Notes under the pieces: model-generated
Database searches by the model: none
Told to the model about the DNA's origin: nothing
Seen by the model: the letters and a program-made list of their open reading frames with translations, nothing else
Part shown: positions 8,176 through 17,800 of the stretch, one piece after another
Layout of the letters: the number at the start of each line of letters is the position of its first letter
How positions within the stretch are numbered: position 1 is the stretch's first letter
Assembly: GCA_964432595.1 (NCBI GenBank)
Contig: CAYSOF010000025.1
Location: forward strand, 35,422 to 99,421
From: DASYLJ01 sp964432595
GTDB lineage: Bacteria; Desulfobacterota; Binatia; DP-6
Length of the DNA: 64,000 bases
Direction of reading: 5' to 3'
Translations under genes and position numbers: made by a program

Positions 8176-8594
8176 CTGCCCTCGGCTGGCGGGCGCTTCG
8201 TGATCACGCCGATGCGCTCGATTCCCGCCGCGCGGCAGTGATCGAGCAGGTCGACGACCGCTGCGTACTGCAGGCCGCGGTCGGCCTCGAGGAAGATCGT
8301 CTTGTCCGCGCGGGTCGCGTAGTGCGCGCGCAGCGCCGCCTCGAGGCCCGTCACCTCGACGACCGTGCCGTCCAGTCGGATCGAACCGTCGGCAGCGGCC
8401 GACAGCGTGACCTGGTCGGGCTTCGGCGTCGCCGCGTCACTCTGCTTCGCGATCGGCAGCTCGACGGGGACCTGCAGGCGCAGCAGCGGCGTCACCACCA
8501 TGAAGATGACGAGCAGCACCAACATCACGTCGACGAGCGGCGTGACGTTGATCTCGGAGCGCAGCTCGTCGTCGCCGCCGCCGTCGAGGGTCAC
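8172..8594 (-). CDS. exbD: ExbD/TolR family biopolymer transport protein
   Basis: A 140-residue protein with an N-terminal cytoplasmic stretch, then EINVTPLVDVMLVLLVIFMV, the conserved ExbD/TolR membrane segment. The Asp of VDVMLVLL is the proton-path residue in the family. A periplasmic domain follows with FLEADRGLQYAAVVDLLD. The start is a GTG overlapping the exbB stop (GTGA), in keeping with other genes here. It forms the inner-membrane motor with ExbB. Confidence 0.88.
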   Translation of the reverse strand: MTLDGGGDDELRSEINVTPLVDVMLVLLVIFMVVTPLLRLQVPVELPIAKQSDAATPKPDQVTLSAAADGSIRLDGTVVEVTGLEAALRAHYATRADKTIFLEADRGLQYAAVVDLLDHCRAAGIERIGVITKRPPAEGS

Positions 8595-9151
8595 CGCGCC
8601 TCCCGCATCGTCGCCACCGCCAGCTCCTGCGCCCGGCACTCGAGCTCGACGAGGAGCCGGCCGGTCTTCTGCGTCAGGTAGTTGAAGAGCCACACGGCCG
8701 GAATGGCGACGCCGATCCCGATGGCGGTCGTCACGAGCGCCTCGGCGATGCCCGCCGACACCTGCCCGACGCCACCGCCGCCGGACGTGGCGAGCTGGCT
8801 GAACGCGTTGACGATGCCGAGCACGGTGCCGACGAGTCCGACGAACGGCGCGGTCGATCCCACCGTCGCGAGGATGCCGAAGCCCTTGCGCAGCGACGCG
8901 CCGGTGGCGAGGAGCGTGCGGCGGACCGTGCGGTCGTACGCCTCGCGCCGCTCTTCCGGCGGCAGGTTCGCCTGGAGGATGGCGCGCCACTCGGGCTCGA
9001 ATCGTCCGACGTCACGCCCGGCGGCACGGAGTGCCAGCAGCCGCTCGATGGCGGTCGCCACGGACACGAGCGACATGCCGAGCAGCAGCAGGACGATGGC
9101 CTTCGCGAACGGGCCCATCACCCGCCACAGCTCGAGCATCGACATCTCCAT
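8591..9151 (-). CDS. exbB: ExbB/TolQ/MotA family proton channel protein
   Basis: A 186-residue protein with three hydrophobic segments. The conserved block is GILATVGSTAPFVGLVGTVL followed by GIAEALVTTAIGIGVAIPAV, the ExbB/TolQ signature. At its ATG (9151) AAGGAGG lies seven bases upstream, which decides the start. It is first gene of the minus-strand set exbB-exbD-tonB-repeat protein-MFS, so this set probably starts from a promoter in 9152-9300. Confidence 0.88.
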   Translation of the reverse strand: MEMSMLELWRVMGPFAKAIVLLLLGMSLVSVATAIERLLALRAAGRDVGRFEPEWRAILQANLPPEERREAYDRTVRRTLLATGASLRKGFGILATVGSTAPFVGLVGTVLGIVNAFSQLATSGGGGVGQVSAGIAEALVTTAIGIGVAIPAVWLFNYLTQKTGRLLVELECRAQELAVATMREAR

Positions 9152-9172
9152 GCAGGATCCTCCTTGCGCGGC

Positions 9173-9188
9173 GTGTCCCGCCGGACAC
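9173..9188. promoter_or_regulatory. GTGTCC-N4-GGACAC palindrome upstream of exbB
   Basis: A perfect 6+6 bp inverted repeat with a 4-base centre (CGCC) lies 22-37 bases upstream of the exbB ATG. It could be an operator or part of the 5' UTR. No matching regulator can be named from the sequence. Confidence 0.4.
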
Positions 9189-9360
9189 GGCCGAGTCTGT
9201 CATTGCCATCATGACTACGGGAGAAATGCCACTCCCGATGGCCGCGGGCGACGGCGGACGTGCCGACCGCGATAAGCCCGCGAACCGCCAGCGGCTGCGG
9301 CCCCTGCCGGGCACTCCATAAGGCAGGCTGATGCAGCCGATCGGGCGCCGATATGTGCGA

Positions 9361-9385
9361 GCGCTGCCGCGCGCGACGGCAGCGC
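9361..9385. promoter_or_regulatory. 9-bp inverted repeat about 95 bp upstream of the sigma-54 start site
   Basis: GCGCTGCCG (9361-9369) and CGGCAGCGC (9377-9385) are perfect arms with a 7-base spacer. The centre is about 95 bases upstream of the start expected from the sigma-54 promoter at 9443-9458, where enhancer-binding proteins such as NtrC usually bind. Binding-protein identity is inference. Confidence 0.4.
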
Positions 9386-9442
9386 GCTGCCCGCCGGGTC
9401 AGCGGCGCGGCGGTGCGACCCGCCGCCGACCCCGCCGCCCGG

Positions 9443-9458
9443 TGGCACGACGCTTGCG
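9443..9458 (+). promoter_or_regulatory. sigma-54 (RpoN) promoter of the nitrate transport operon
   Basis: TGGCACG-ACGC-TTGCG matches the -24/-12 consensus TGGCACG-N4-TTGCW at all invariant bases with exact spacing. The start would be near 9469, leaving about 85 bases to the ATG at 9554. Sigma-54 control fits nitrogen regulation of a nitrate importer. The rest of 9189-9553 holds no gene that I can support. Confidence 0.8.
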
Positions 9459-9553
9459 GTGTGACCGCCGCGAAGCACGTCGTCGCGAACGGATCGGCGG
9501 CGACGATGAGCGGGATAAGCAAACCGGATCCGTCGAGCACTGGAGGGATGGAG

Positions 9554-10822
9554 ATGTCGCGATCGAAGACACGGCGACGCGGGCTGCACGTGACCCGCCG
9601 GCGGTTCCTCGTCGGCTCGGCGACCGCGCTGCTCGCGACGATGCCGCGCGGCTGGGTCGGCGGCGCGTGGGCGTCCGACGCGCCGGAGAGCCCGCAGCTG
9701 CGCGTCGGCATCATCGCGCTCACCGACTGTGCGTCGATCGTCATGGCGCACGAGCTCGGCCTGTTCCGCAAGCACGGCCTCGACGTGACGATCTCCAAGG
9801 AAGCGTCGTGGGCGGTGATCCGCGACAAGCTGATGCTCGGCGAGAACCAGGCGACCCACATGCTCTACGGGATGCCCTACGGCGCCTCGATGGGCCTGCT
9901 CGGCGCGCCGAAGAAGGCGGTGATCATCCCGTTCTGCCTGAACCGCAACGGGCAGGGCATCACCCTGACGAAGGCGCTGCTCGCGAAGGGCGTGACGTCG
10001 CCGCAGGCGCTGGCGCCGCTCGCCGCCGCCGCGCGCGCGAGCGGCACGCCGCTCACGTTCGCGATGACGTTCCCGACCGGCACGCACGCGATGTGGATGC
10101 GCTACTGGCTCGGCGCCGGCGGCATCAACCCCGACCGCGACGTGACGCTCATCACCATCCCGCCGCCGCAGATGGTCTCGAACATGCGCGTCGGGAAGAT
10201 GGACGGGTTCTGCGTCGGCGAGCCGTGGAACGCGCGCGCGATCGCCGACGGCGTCGGCTTCACGGCGGTCACCTCGCAGCAGCTCTGGCCGGACCATCCG
10301 GAGAAGGTGCTCGGGATGACCGCCGAGTTCGCCGAGCGGAATCCGCGCACCGTGCAGGCGCTGCTGCGCGCGATGCTCGAGTCGAGCAAGTGGCTCGACG
10401 CGCTCGAGAACCGGCCGCGCGCGGCGGAGGTGATCGCGCGGCCGCAGTACCTGAACACGCCGCCGGAGACGATCCTGCCGCGGCTCCTCGGCGATTACGA
10501 CTACGGCGACGGTCGCAAAGAGAAGGACCCGCGCTACATGACGTTCTTCGACCGCGACACCAACTTTCCGTGGAAGTCGCACGGGCTGTGGTGGCTCACG
10601 CAGTTCCGTCGCTGGGGCATGGCCGGGGACGGCCTCGACTATGCGGCGACCGTGAACGCGGTCCACCGCCCCGATCTGTACCGCACGGCGGCCGCTGCGA
10701 TGGGCGTGAACGCGCCGTCCGCCGACACGAAGACCGAGACGCTCTTCGACGGCCTCGCCTTCGACCCGAGCGATCCCGAGCGCTACGCGCGCGGCTTCGC
10801 CGTCAACAGCATGCTCGCCTGA
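9554..10822 (+). CDS. nrtA: nitrate-class ABC transporter substrate-binding protein (NrtA-like), Tat-exported
   Basis: A 422-residue protein with a Tat signal (TRRRFLVGSATALLATMPRG), so it is exported folded. The mature part belongs to the NrtA/CmpA family: LRVGIIALTDCASIVMAHEL, GQGITLTK, THAMWMRYWLGAGGI, KMDGFCVGEPWNARA. It captures nitrate or nitrite (bicarbonate is possible for CmpA-type members) for the permease and ATPases that follow. ATG 9554 was chosen because GGAGG lies seven bases upstream (9542-9546); an ATG two codons earlier (9548) overlaps that site. Confidence 0.88.
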   Translation: MSRSKTRRRGLHVTRRRFLVGSATALLATMPRGWVGGAWASDAPESPQLRVGIIALTDCASIVMAHELGLFRKHGLDVTISKEASWAVIRDKLMLGENQATHMLYGMPYGASMGLLGAPKKAVIIPFCLNRNGQGITLTKALLAKGVTSPQALAPLAAAARASGTPLTFAMTFPTGTHAMWMRYWLGAGGINPDRDVTLITIPPPQMVSNMRVGKMDGFCVGEPWNARAIADGVGFTAVTSQQLWPDHPEKVLGMTAEFAERNPRTVQALLRAMLESSKWLDALENRPRAAEVIARPQYLNTPPETILPRLLGDYDYGDGRKEKDPRYMTFFDRDTNFPWKSHGLWWLTQFRRWGMAGDGLDYAATVNAVHRPDLYRTAAAAMGVNAPSADTKTETLFDGLAFDPSDPERYARGFAVNSMLA

Positions 10823-10835
10823 GGAGGAGGACCGC

Positions 10836-11615
10836 ATGACGACGACACGACGACTCGATCCCGCCGCGGTGCTGCTGCCGTTCGCCGGCGTCGGCATCGT
10901 CCTGCTGTGCTGGACGATGCTCAGCCGGCACGTGGCGCCCGACCTGCCGTCGCCGCTGCGCACCTGGGAGGAATCGCGGCAGTACGTGCTCGATCCGTTC
11001 TTCAAGGACGGCGAGATGAACCAGGGCATCGGCCGCTTCGCCGTGCTGAGCCTGGTCCGTGTCGGCAAGGGGTTCCTGCTCGCGGTGCTGCTCGGGACGC
11101 CCATCGGCTTCCTGCTGGGCATGAGCGACTGGTTCCGCCGCACCTTCGACCCGGTGATCCAGGTCATGCGGCCGATCTCGCCGCTCGCGTGGCTGCCGCT
11201 CGGGCTCATCATCTTCCAGCGCTCGGAGCCGGCGGCGATCTTCACGATCGCGCTGTGCGCGATGTGGCCGACCGTCATCAACACCGCGGTCGGCGTGCGC
11301 AGCGTGAGCCAGGACTACCTGAACGTCGGCCGCGTGCTGCGGCTGTCGCCGCTCATGATGCTGCGGAAGATCATCCTGCCGGCGACGCTGCCGTACATGT
11401 TCACCGGCTTCCGGCTGTCGCTCGGGCTGGCGTGGCTGGTGATCGTCGCGTCGGAGATGCTGACGGGCGCGCCCGGCATCGGCGGCTTCCTCTGGCAGGA
11501 GTACAACAGCCTCGTCTACTCCCACATCCTGCTGTCGATCGTGACCATCGGCGTGATCGGGTTCCTGCTCGATCGCCTGATGGGCCTGGTCGAGCAGCGG
11601 CTCCAGAGGCTCTGA
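10836..11615 (+). CDS. nrtB: nitrate ABC transporter permease (NrtB-like)
   Basis: A 259-residue inner-membrane permease. It has VRVGKGFLLAVLLGTPIGFL, RPISPLAWLPLGLIIF and the EAA-like loop DYLNVGRVLRLSPLMMLRKI, all typical of NrtB/CmpB. The preceding GAGGAGGA gives a strong ribosome site, 13 bases after nrtA. It forms the channel with the two ATPases downstream. Confidence 0.88.
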   Translation: MTTTRRLDPAAVLLPFAGVGIVLLCWTMLSRHVAPDLPSPLRTWEESRQYVLDPFFKDGEMNQGIGRFAVLSLVRVGKGFLLAVLLGTPIGFLLGMSDWFRRTFDPVIQVMRPISPLAWLPLGLIIFQRSEPAAIFTIALCAMWPTVINTAVGVRSVSQDYLNVGRVLRLSPLMMLRKIILPATLPYMFTGFRLSLGLAWLVIVASEMLTGAPGIGGFLWQEYNSLVYSHILLSIVTIGVIGFLLDRLMGLVEQRLQRL

Positions 11616-11617
11616 CG

Positions 11618-12403
11618 ATGGCGCTCCTGGAGCTCCGCAACGTGGGGAAGGCGTTCGCCACGCGGCGCGGACGGCACGAGGTGTTGCGCGCCGTCGACCT
11701 CGACGTCGAGGCGGGCGAGTTCGTCTCGGTGATCGGCGCCTCGGGCTCCGGCAAGACGACGCTCGTCTCGCTGATGGCGGGGCTGATGCCCGCCGACACC
11801 GGGACGCTCTCCTTCGACGGCGTGCCGATCATCGCGCCGTCGCCGGAGCGCGGCGTCGTGTTCCAGAGCTACTCGCTGCTGCCGTGGATGACGGTGCTCG
11901 AGAACGTGCGGCTCGCGGTCGACGCGGTGGCGTCCGACCGCTCCGCCGAGTGGCGGCGCGCGCGCGCCGAGCATTGGGTCCGCATGGTGGGGCTCGCGGA
12001 CGCGAGCGCGAAGCGTCCGCGCGAGCTGTCGGGCGGCATGCGCCAGCGGGTCGCCGTCGCGCGCGGACTCGCGATGGAGGCGCGCCTGCTGCTGCTCGAC
12101 GAGCCGTTCAGCGCGCTCGACGCGCTGACACGCGCCAACCTGCAGCAGGAGCTCGCGCGCATCTGGCTGCACGACCGCCGCACGATGGTGATGATCACGA
12201 ACGACGTCGACGAGGCGATCCTGCTCGCCGACCGCATCCGCGTGCTCACCCCCGGCCCGGGCGCGACGTTGAGCGCGGCGATCCCGGTGCCGTTGCCGCG
12301 CCCGCGCTCGCTGCGCGCGCTGTCGCGCGATCCCGAGTACCGGCGGGTGCGCCGCGAGATCGTCGCGGGCCTCGTCTCGGCGCGCATGGAGGTGGCGTCG
12401 TGA
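11618..12403 (+). CDS. nrtC: nitrate ABC transporter ATPase 1
   Basis: A 261-residue ATPase with Walker A GASGSGKTT, Q-loop FQSYSLLPWM, signature LSGGMRQR, Walker B LLLLDEPFS and ITNDVDEAILLADRI in place of the usual switch motif. The H-loop His is an Asn here (ITND), also seen in NrtC/D-class ATPases. It lacks the fused NrtA-like C-terminal domain of cyanobacterial NrtC. It probably pairs with the next ATPase as a heterodimer. Confidence 0.85.
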   Translation: MALLELRNVGKAFATRRGRHEVLRAVDLDVEAGEFVSVIGASGSGKTTLVSLMAGLMPADTGTLSFDGVPIIAPSPERGVVFQSYSLLPWMTVLENVRLAVDAVASDRSAEWRRARAEHWVRMVGLADASAKRPRELSGGMRQRVAVARGLAMEARLLLLDEPFSALDALTRANLQQELARIWLHDRRTMVMITNDVDEAILLADRIRVLTPGPGATLSAAIPVPLPRPRSLRALSRDPEYRRVRREIVAGLVSARMEVAS

Positions 12404-13230
12404 CCGACCACGTCGTCGAGCTGTCGCACCTGAGCAAGCGCTACGGAGACGTCACCGTGGTGCGCGAGTTCGATCTGCGCGTCCAGCCGGGCGAGTTCGT
12501 GTGCCTCATCGGTCACTCCGGCTGCGGCAAGTCGACCGTGCTGTCGATGGTCATGGGGCTCACCGAGCCGACGACCGGCGGCGTGATCGTCGGCGGCCGC
12601 GAGATCGACGGACCCGGACTCGATCGCGGCGTCGTGTTCCAGTCGGCGGCGCTGCTGCCGTGGCTGACCGCGCGCCAGAACGTGCTGCTCGCGGTCGATC
12701 GCGCGCACCGCGGCCGCTCGCGCGCCGAGCGCCGCGCGCTGGCGGAGCACTGGCTGGTCCAGGTCGGCCTCGGCGACGCCGGCGATCGCCGGCCGGCGGA
12801 GCTGTCGGCCGGGATGCAGCAACGTGTCGGCATCGCGCGCGCCTTCGCGATGGAGCCGCGCATCCTGCTCCTCGACGAGCCCTTCAGCCTGCTCGACGCG
12901 TTCACGCGCATGGATCTGCAGGACGCGCTGCTGCGGCTGTGGGAGCGCGACCGCCGCACGGTGCTGATGGTCACGCACGACGTCGACGAGGCGCTGCTGC
13001 TCGCCGACCGCATCGTGATGATGACGCCTGGGCCGGAAGCGACGATCGGCGACGTGATGGCCGTCTCGCTTCCGCGCCCGCGCGTGCGTGCGGCGCTCGA
13101 GGACGACGCGCGCTTCTACGCTGCGCGCGAGCGCTTGCTCGCCTTCCTGGAGGGCGTGCCGGTCGAGCCCGACGAGGAGGACGATCAGCCCTGGCTCGAC
13201 GGCGGCGCGTGCGCCGGGAGCCTGCCGTGA
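12400..13230 (+). CDS. nrtD: nitrate ABC transporter ATPase 2
   Basis: A 276-residue ATPase with Walker A GHSGCGKST, Q-loop FQSAALLPWL, signature LSAGMQQR, Walker B LLLLDEPFS and switch His VTHDVDEALLLAD. It carries a C-terminal extension rich in Asp/Glu (VEPDEEDDQPW). The GTG start overlaps the stop of ATPase 1 (GTGA). Unlike its partner it keeps the switch His, so one of the two nucleotide sites may be weaker, as in other asymmetric ABC pairs. Confidence 0.85.
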   Translation: MTDHVVELSHLSKRYGDVTVVREFDLRVQPGEFVCLIGHSGCGKSTVLSMVMGLTEPTTGGVIVGGREIDGPGLDRGVVFQSAALLPWLTARQNVLLAVDRAHRGRSRAERRALAEHWLVQVGLGDAGDRRPAELSAGMQQRVGIARAFAMEPRILLLDEPFSLLDAFTRMDLQDALLRLWERDRRTVLMVTHDVDEALLLADRIVMMTPGPEATIGDVMAVSLPRPRVRAALEDDARFYAARERLLAFLEGVPVEPDEEDDQPWLDGGACAGSLP

Positions 13231-14738
13231 GGCGGCTCATCGCCGCGGCGCTCGTGTTCGTCGCCGTTCCGGCGGTCGCCGCGGACGAGGCTCCGGAGGG
13301 CTGGCGCAAGTACGTGCAGCTCATCCTCGTCGATCGCGCCCGCGGCGAGTTCGTCGACTGGTTCGAGCCGAAGCCGGGCGTCGCCACCGAGGGCGCCGAG
13401 CGCTACGCGTTCTTCGGCAACCAGCTCCGCTTCGGCCTGCGCGCGACGATCCCGCACGCGCAGCTCATCCTCGAAGGGCAGGACGTCCGCCTCGCGAACC
13501 TCCCGGACGACGCCAGCCTGCCGTCGCCGACGGGGAACCTCGGTCCCGGCGCGATCTACTTCGCCAACAGCCCGGGCCGCGACCGCGACCACACCTCGCA
13601 GGGCGAGACGTCGCTGCGCCAGGGCTACCTGACGCTCAGCGATCCCCCGGGCGTGCCCGGCCTCGCGCTCACCGGCGGCCGCTTCGAATACAGCGACGGC
13701 CTGGAGACGATTCCGACCGACCCGAGCCTCGCGTGGGTGAAGCGCAGCCGCGTCGCGGAGCGCCTCGTCGGCCCGTTCAACTACACGCACATCGGTCGCA
13801 GCTTCGACGGCGCCAGGCTCGTGTACGACCAGCCCGACTGGAACCTCACCGCCGTCGCCTTCCGTCCGACCCACGGTGGCTTCGAGATCAGCTCGAACCG
13901 CGAGCTGGGCGACGTGGGCATCGCCGGCCTCGCCGCCACCGCGAAGCGGCTGCCGTGGTGGTCGGCGCTGCCCTTCGATGCGCGCCTCTTCTACCTCTAT
14001 TACGACGACCGTCGCTTCTCCGACGACCGCGACGAGGAGCCGCTGCCGACGAAGGTCGACAACCGGCCGCTCGCCGAGCGCAGCGGCGAGCACGACTCGG
14101 TCGCCATTCACACGTGGGGGATGCACGCGGCGACCGTCGCGAACGCCGGCCCCGGGCGGGTCGACGGCCTGTTCTGGGGCGCCGCCCAGGCGGGCGATTG
14201 GGGGCGGCAGAGCCACTCCGCGTGGGCGTTCGCCGTCGAGGGCGGCTACCAGCTCCCCTCGGTGTGGGGCGCGCCGTGGCTGCGCGTCGGCTACGACCAG
14301 TCGTCGGGCGACGACGATCCCGGCGACGGCGACCACCGCACGTTCTTCCAGCTGCTGCCGACCGCGCGCATCTACGCCCAGTTTCCGTTCTTCAACTTCA
14401 TGAACAGCCAGGACCTGTTCGCGCAGATGATCCTCAAGCCGCATCCGAAGGTGACCGTTCGCACCGACTACCACTGGCTGCGGCTCACCGAGCGGAAGGA
14501 CCTCTGGTACTCCGGCGCCGGCGCGACCAACGACGACATCTTCGGCTTTGCCGGCATCCCGTCCGACGACCACCGCGAGCTGGCGCACCTCGTCGACCTG
14601 TCGGTGTCGGTCCAGATCCTCTCGCAGCTGACGGCCTACGCGTACTACGGCCACGCCTTCGGGCAGGGCGTCGTCAAGGGGACCTTCGCGGGCGCCGGCG
14701 CCGACTACGGCTACGTCGAGCTGACGTATCGCTACTGA
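13227..14738 (+). CDS. alginate-export-family outer-membrane beta-barrel protein
   Basis: A 503-residue protein with a signal peptide (LIAAALVFVAVPAVAA). Alternating aromatic strands run throughout (LRFGLRATIPHAQLILEGQD, LTGGRFEYSDGLETIP, VRTDYHWLRL, GADYGYVELTYRY) and it ends in a C-terminal Tyr, as outer-membrane barrels do. It resembles the Alginate_exp family. The GTG start overlaps the ATPase stop (GTGA), so it belongs to the nitrate operon and probably lets nitrate cross the outer membrane. That substrate is inference from context. Confidence 0.78.
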   Translation: MRRLIAAALVFVAVPAVAADEAPEGWRKYVQLILVDRARGEFVDWFEPKPGVATEGAERYAFFGNQLRFGLRATIPHAQLILEGQDVRLANLPDDASLPSPTGNLGPGAIYFANSPGRDRDHTSQGETSLRQGYLTLSDPPGVPGLALTGGRFEYSDGLETIPTDPSLAWVKRSRVAERLVGPFNYTHIGRSFDGARLVYDQPDWNLTAVAFRPTHGGFEISSNRELGDVGIAGLAATAKRLPWWSALPFDARLFYLYYDDRRFSDDRDEEPLPTKVDNRPLAERSGEHDSVAIHTWGMHAATVANAGPGRVDGLFWGAAQAGDWGRQSHSAWAFAVEGGYQLPSVWGAPWLRVGYDQSSGDDDPGDGDHRTFFQLLPTARIYAQFPFFNFMNSQDLFAQMILKPHPKVTVRTDYHWLRLTERKDLWYSGAGATNDDIFGFAGIPSDDHRELAHLVDLSVSVQILSQLTAYAYYGHAFGQGVVKGTFAGAGADYGYVELTYRY

Positions 14739-14742
14739 GCGA

Positions 14743-14761
14743 CGGTAACATGCGGTTACCG
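14743..14761. promoter_or_regulatory. CGGTAAC-N5-GTTACCG inverted repeat
   Basis: Seven-base perfect arms (14743-14749, 14755-14761) flank a 5-base centre, just after the porin stop. It lies about 106 bases upstream of the start predicted for the sigma-54-like promoter at 14832, a normal enhancer distance. It could also act as a weak transcript-end hairpin of the nitrate operon. Confidence 0.45.
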
Positions 14762-14831
14762 CCGGCAGCGCACCGGCCGCGCGGGTCAACGGAATACGCA
14801 GTCGTGACGGCGGCTTCCGGCCGGCGGCGGA

Positions 14832-14846
14832 TGGAACGCGGCTTGC
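14832..14846 (+). promoter_or_regulatory. sigma-54-like promoter upstream of the giant secreted protein
   Basis: TGGAACG-CGGC-TTGC keeps the essential GG and GC with exact spacing and differs from consensus by one base (A for C). The implied start is near 14858, only about four bases before the ATG at 14862, so the message would be almost leaderless. That makes the site plausible but not certain. Confidence 0.45.
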
Positions 14847-14861
14847 GCAGGTGGGCCGCCC

Positions 14862-17800
14862 ATGAAGCACCTCCGTTGCGCCGTCCTCCTCATCACGCTC
14901 GCGATGGCAGCGCCCGCCTTCGCCGCGCCGCTCGGTCTCGCACGGACCCAGTCGGCGCGGTCGCACGACGTCCTCGCCGGCGCGCCGCTCGTCGTCACCT
15001 GGGTCCTCTCGAACGAGGCGAGCGAGCCCCTCGACGACCCGCTGCTCGTGACGACCCTCGCCGCCGGCGTGACCGTCGACGCCGCCGACCCGCCGGCGCG
15101 CGTCCGCGGCCGCGAGCTGGCCGTGGCGCTGCCGGCGATCGCGCCCGGGTCGATCGGCACGGTTCGGCTGACGCTGCGCGTCCCGGCCGGCGGGTCGCTC
15201 GTCGACGACGGGGCGCGGGCGTTCGCGAGCCGTGGGACGCGCGCCGTCGAGGCGATCGCCACGCCGACGACGCTCCGCGCGCTGCTCGGCACCGATCCGG
15301 CCTACCTCGCGTCGACGCCGGACGCGCCGACCGAGGACCCGGGGGTGCTGCGGACCATCGCCCGCGTCGGGTGCGCGCCCGAGGCGCTCTTCGCCGAGGT
15401 ACGCGACGCCACCACCCACGAGGTCTACGCGGGCGCGCTCCGCGGCGCGCGCGGCGTGCTGCGGACGTCCGCCGGCAACGCGCTCGACCGTGCGAGCCTG
15501 CTGGTCGCGCTGCTGCGCGCGTGCGGGGTCCCGGCGCGCTGGGCGGCGGGGACGCTCGCCGCCCCGCAGGCGCGCGAGCTGATCGCCTCCATGTTCGACG
15601 GCCTCGCGCCGCGCACGGTGGGCGGGCTCGACCAGGCGACGCAGGCATTCGCCGTCGCCAGCGACCTGAGCGGCTTGCTGATGGAGCCGCTGAGCTTCCT
15701 GCCCGGCGCCGGCACGACGGCGGATCCGACGGACGATCCGCTGCTGCTCGCGCAGGCCGCGCGGCATCACTGGGTGGAGCACGACGACGGCGGCGGCTTC
15801 GCCGCGCTCGATCCGTCGTTCGCGACGGCGGCGCCCGGCGACGTCTTCGCCGCGACGAGCGCCACGTTCGCCGCGGTGCCGGCGGACGAGCATCACACCG
15901 TCCGCGTCGCGCTCGACAGCGAGATCGCGCCGCTCGGCCTCGGCGGCAACTTCCTCCGCATCGCCGACACGCTCGCGACCGCGCTCGGCACCCCCGACGA
16001 GCGGTACGACCACGTCGGCAACGTGCTCGTCGAGTCGCGCACGGTGCTCGACGCGACGTTCACGTCGGTCGAGCTGGTGGGGCGGCCGCTGACGCTCGGA
16101 CAGTTCGTCGCCAGCACGATCATCGGCGGGCTCGGCCTCAGCGCGACGCGCACCGTGTATGCGCCGTGGCTGCAGGTGGGCGACGATCCCGACCTGGTCC
16201 GCGGCGAGGACGTGGAGGAATTCATCTCGACGTTCTCGAGCGACCTGCTGACGGGCATGTTCCTCCGCCTGACGGTCACGGCGCCCGACGGTACCGCGAC
16301 GACGCACCAGCGCGATCTCGTCGACCGCATCGGGTACGCCGCCCGTCGCGAAGGCGGCGCGTCGCCGGTCGCGCTCGACGGCGCGCCGGTGCTGACCGAC
16401 GCCGACGTCACCACCATCGACGTGAACGTCGGCGGCTGGGACCTCGGCGACGGGCTCGCACGCTCGACGGCGACCGGCGAAGCGCTCGCGGCGCTGCAGC
16501 AGGGCCTCGCGGCGTTGCCGGCGGGCACGCCGTCGACGCTGCAGACGTCCGCGATCACGACGCTCGGCCGCAGATACGCGGTCGCGGTCACGCGCTATCT
16601 CGCGGACGCGCAGATCGGCGCGTCGCACGGGCGCGCGGTGCTGCTCGGCCGCGCGCTCGGCGTGCGCGGCTACGCCGATTCGCCGCGGCTGACGCTCGCG
16701 CAGGCGCGCAGCCGGACGCTCGACGGCACGCCGCGTACGACGCTCTCGCTCGACCTGCGCAAGCGGGACGGCGCGGCGATCCCCGCGCCCGGCCGGTCGG
16801 TCGAGGCGCCGCGCTTCTACGAGGCGGCGCGCGGTCTGGCCGACGCCCACGTGGAAGGGCTCGTCGCGGCCTCGTTCGGCGCGACGGCGCCGGTGTCCTT
16901 CGAGCGCTTCGTCGACGCGGTCGCCGCGTCGGGCGGCACGTTCGCGTCCATCGAATCGACGAATGCCGGCGACGTCCCGGGGCTCGCCCTGCCGGCGAAC
17001 GCGCGTGCGCGCATCGGCAGCGCGGTCGCGCGCGGCGCGGCGGTTCTGGCGCCGCTGGCGCCCGCGGTCGTCGACGGCCGCGAGGTCACCATGTGGATGG
17101 AGGTCGATCCCGCCACCGGCGAGATGATCTCGGTCGGCGAGGACGGCGGGCACATCGCGGCCCTCGAGTACGAGGCGCTCGGCAGCCAGGCGACGTCGGG
17201 GATCCTGATCGGATTCATCAAGGGGCTCGATTGCAACGGGTGCAGCCTGACCAGCACCGGCTACCAGCTCGCGCTCGCCGCGGCGCAGGTGGCGGGCGGC
17301 GGCGGCGGCGCCATCGCCGGCGGCATCAGCGGCGCGACGGCCTATGCCGAGCTGCTCGGCGCGAAGCTGCCGCCGTTCAACCCGTGGGAGATGTCCGGCT
17401 ACCTCGTCGGCACCGCCGCGAAGATCCTGATCCAGGTGAGTGGCGCCGTCGTGAAGGCGCTGCAGCGCACCGACCCGCCGTTGTCGTCGCTCGTGCTCGA
17501 CGCCGACGTGCTTCTCGACGCGCCGTCCGTCGCCGTCGCCACCATTGCCGCGCCGGCGACGTTCACGGGCGACGGTTTCGACGTCGCCGTCGACGCGCGC
17601 CACCATCGCGCCGGCGGCGCGTCGTTCTACCCGCCCGCCGTGCTCGCGGGGCTCGGCGCCGGCGGCGACGACCCAGCGCTGAACTTCACGCCGAGCACGT
17701 CGCAGTCGCTCTCCGACGACGTGGTGGCGCTCGACGCCACGGCGGGGCAGGTGACGCTCGGCACCGCGACCGTGACCGCGCCCGCGAACGTCGGGCTCGT

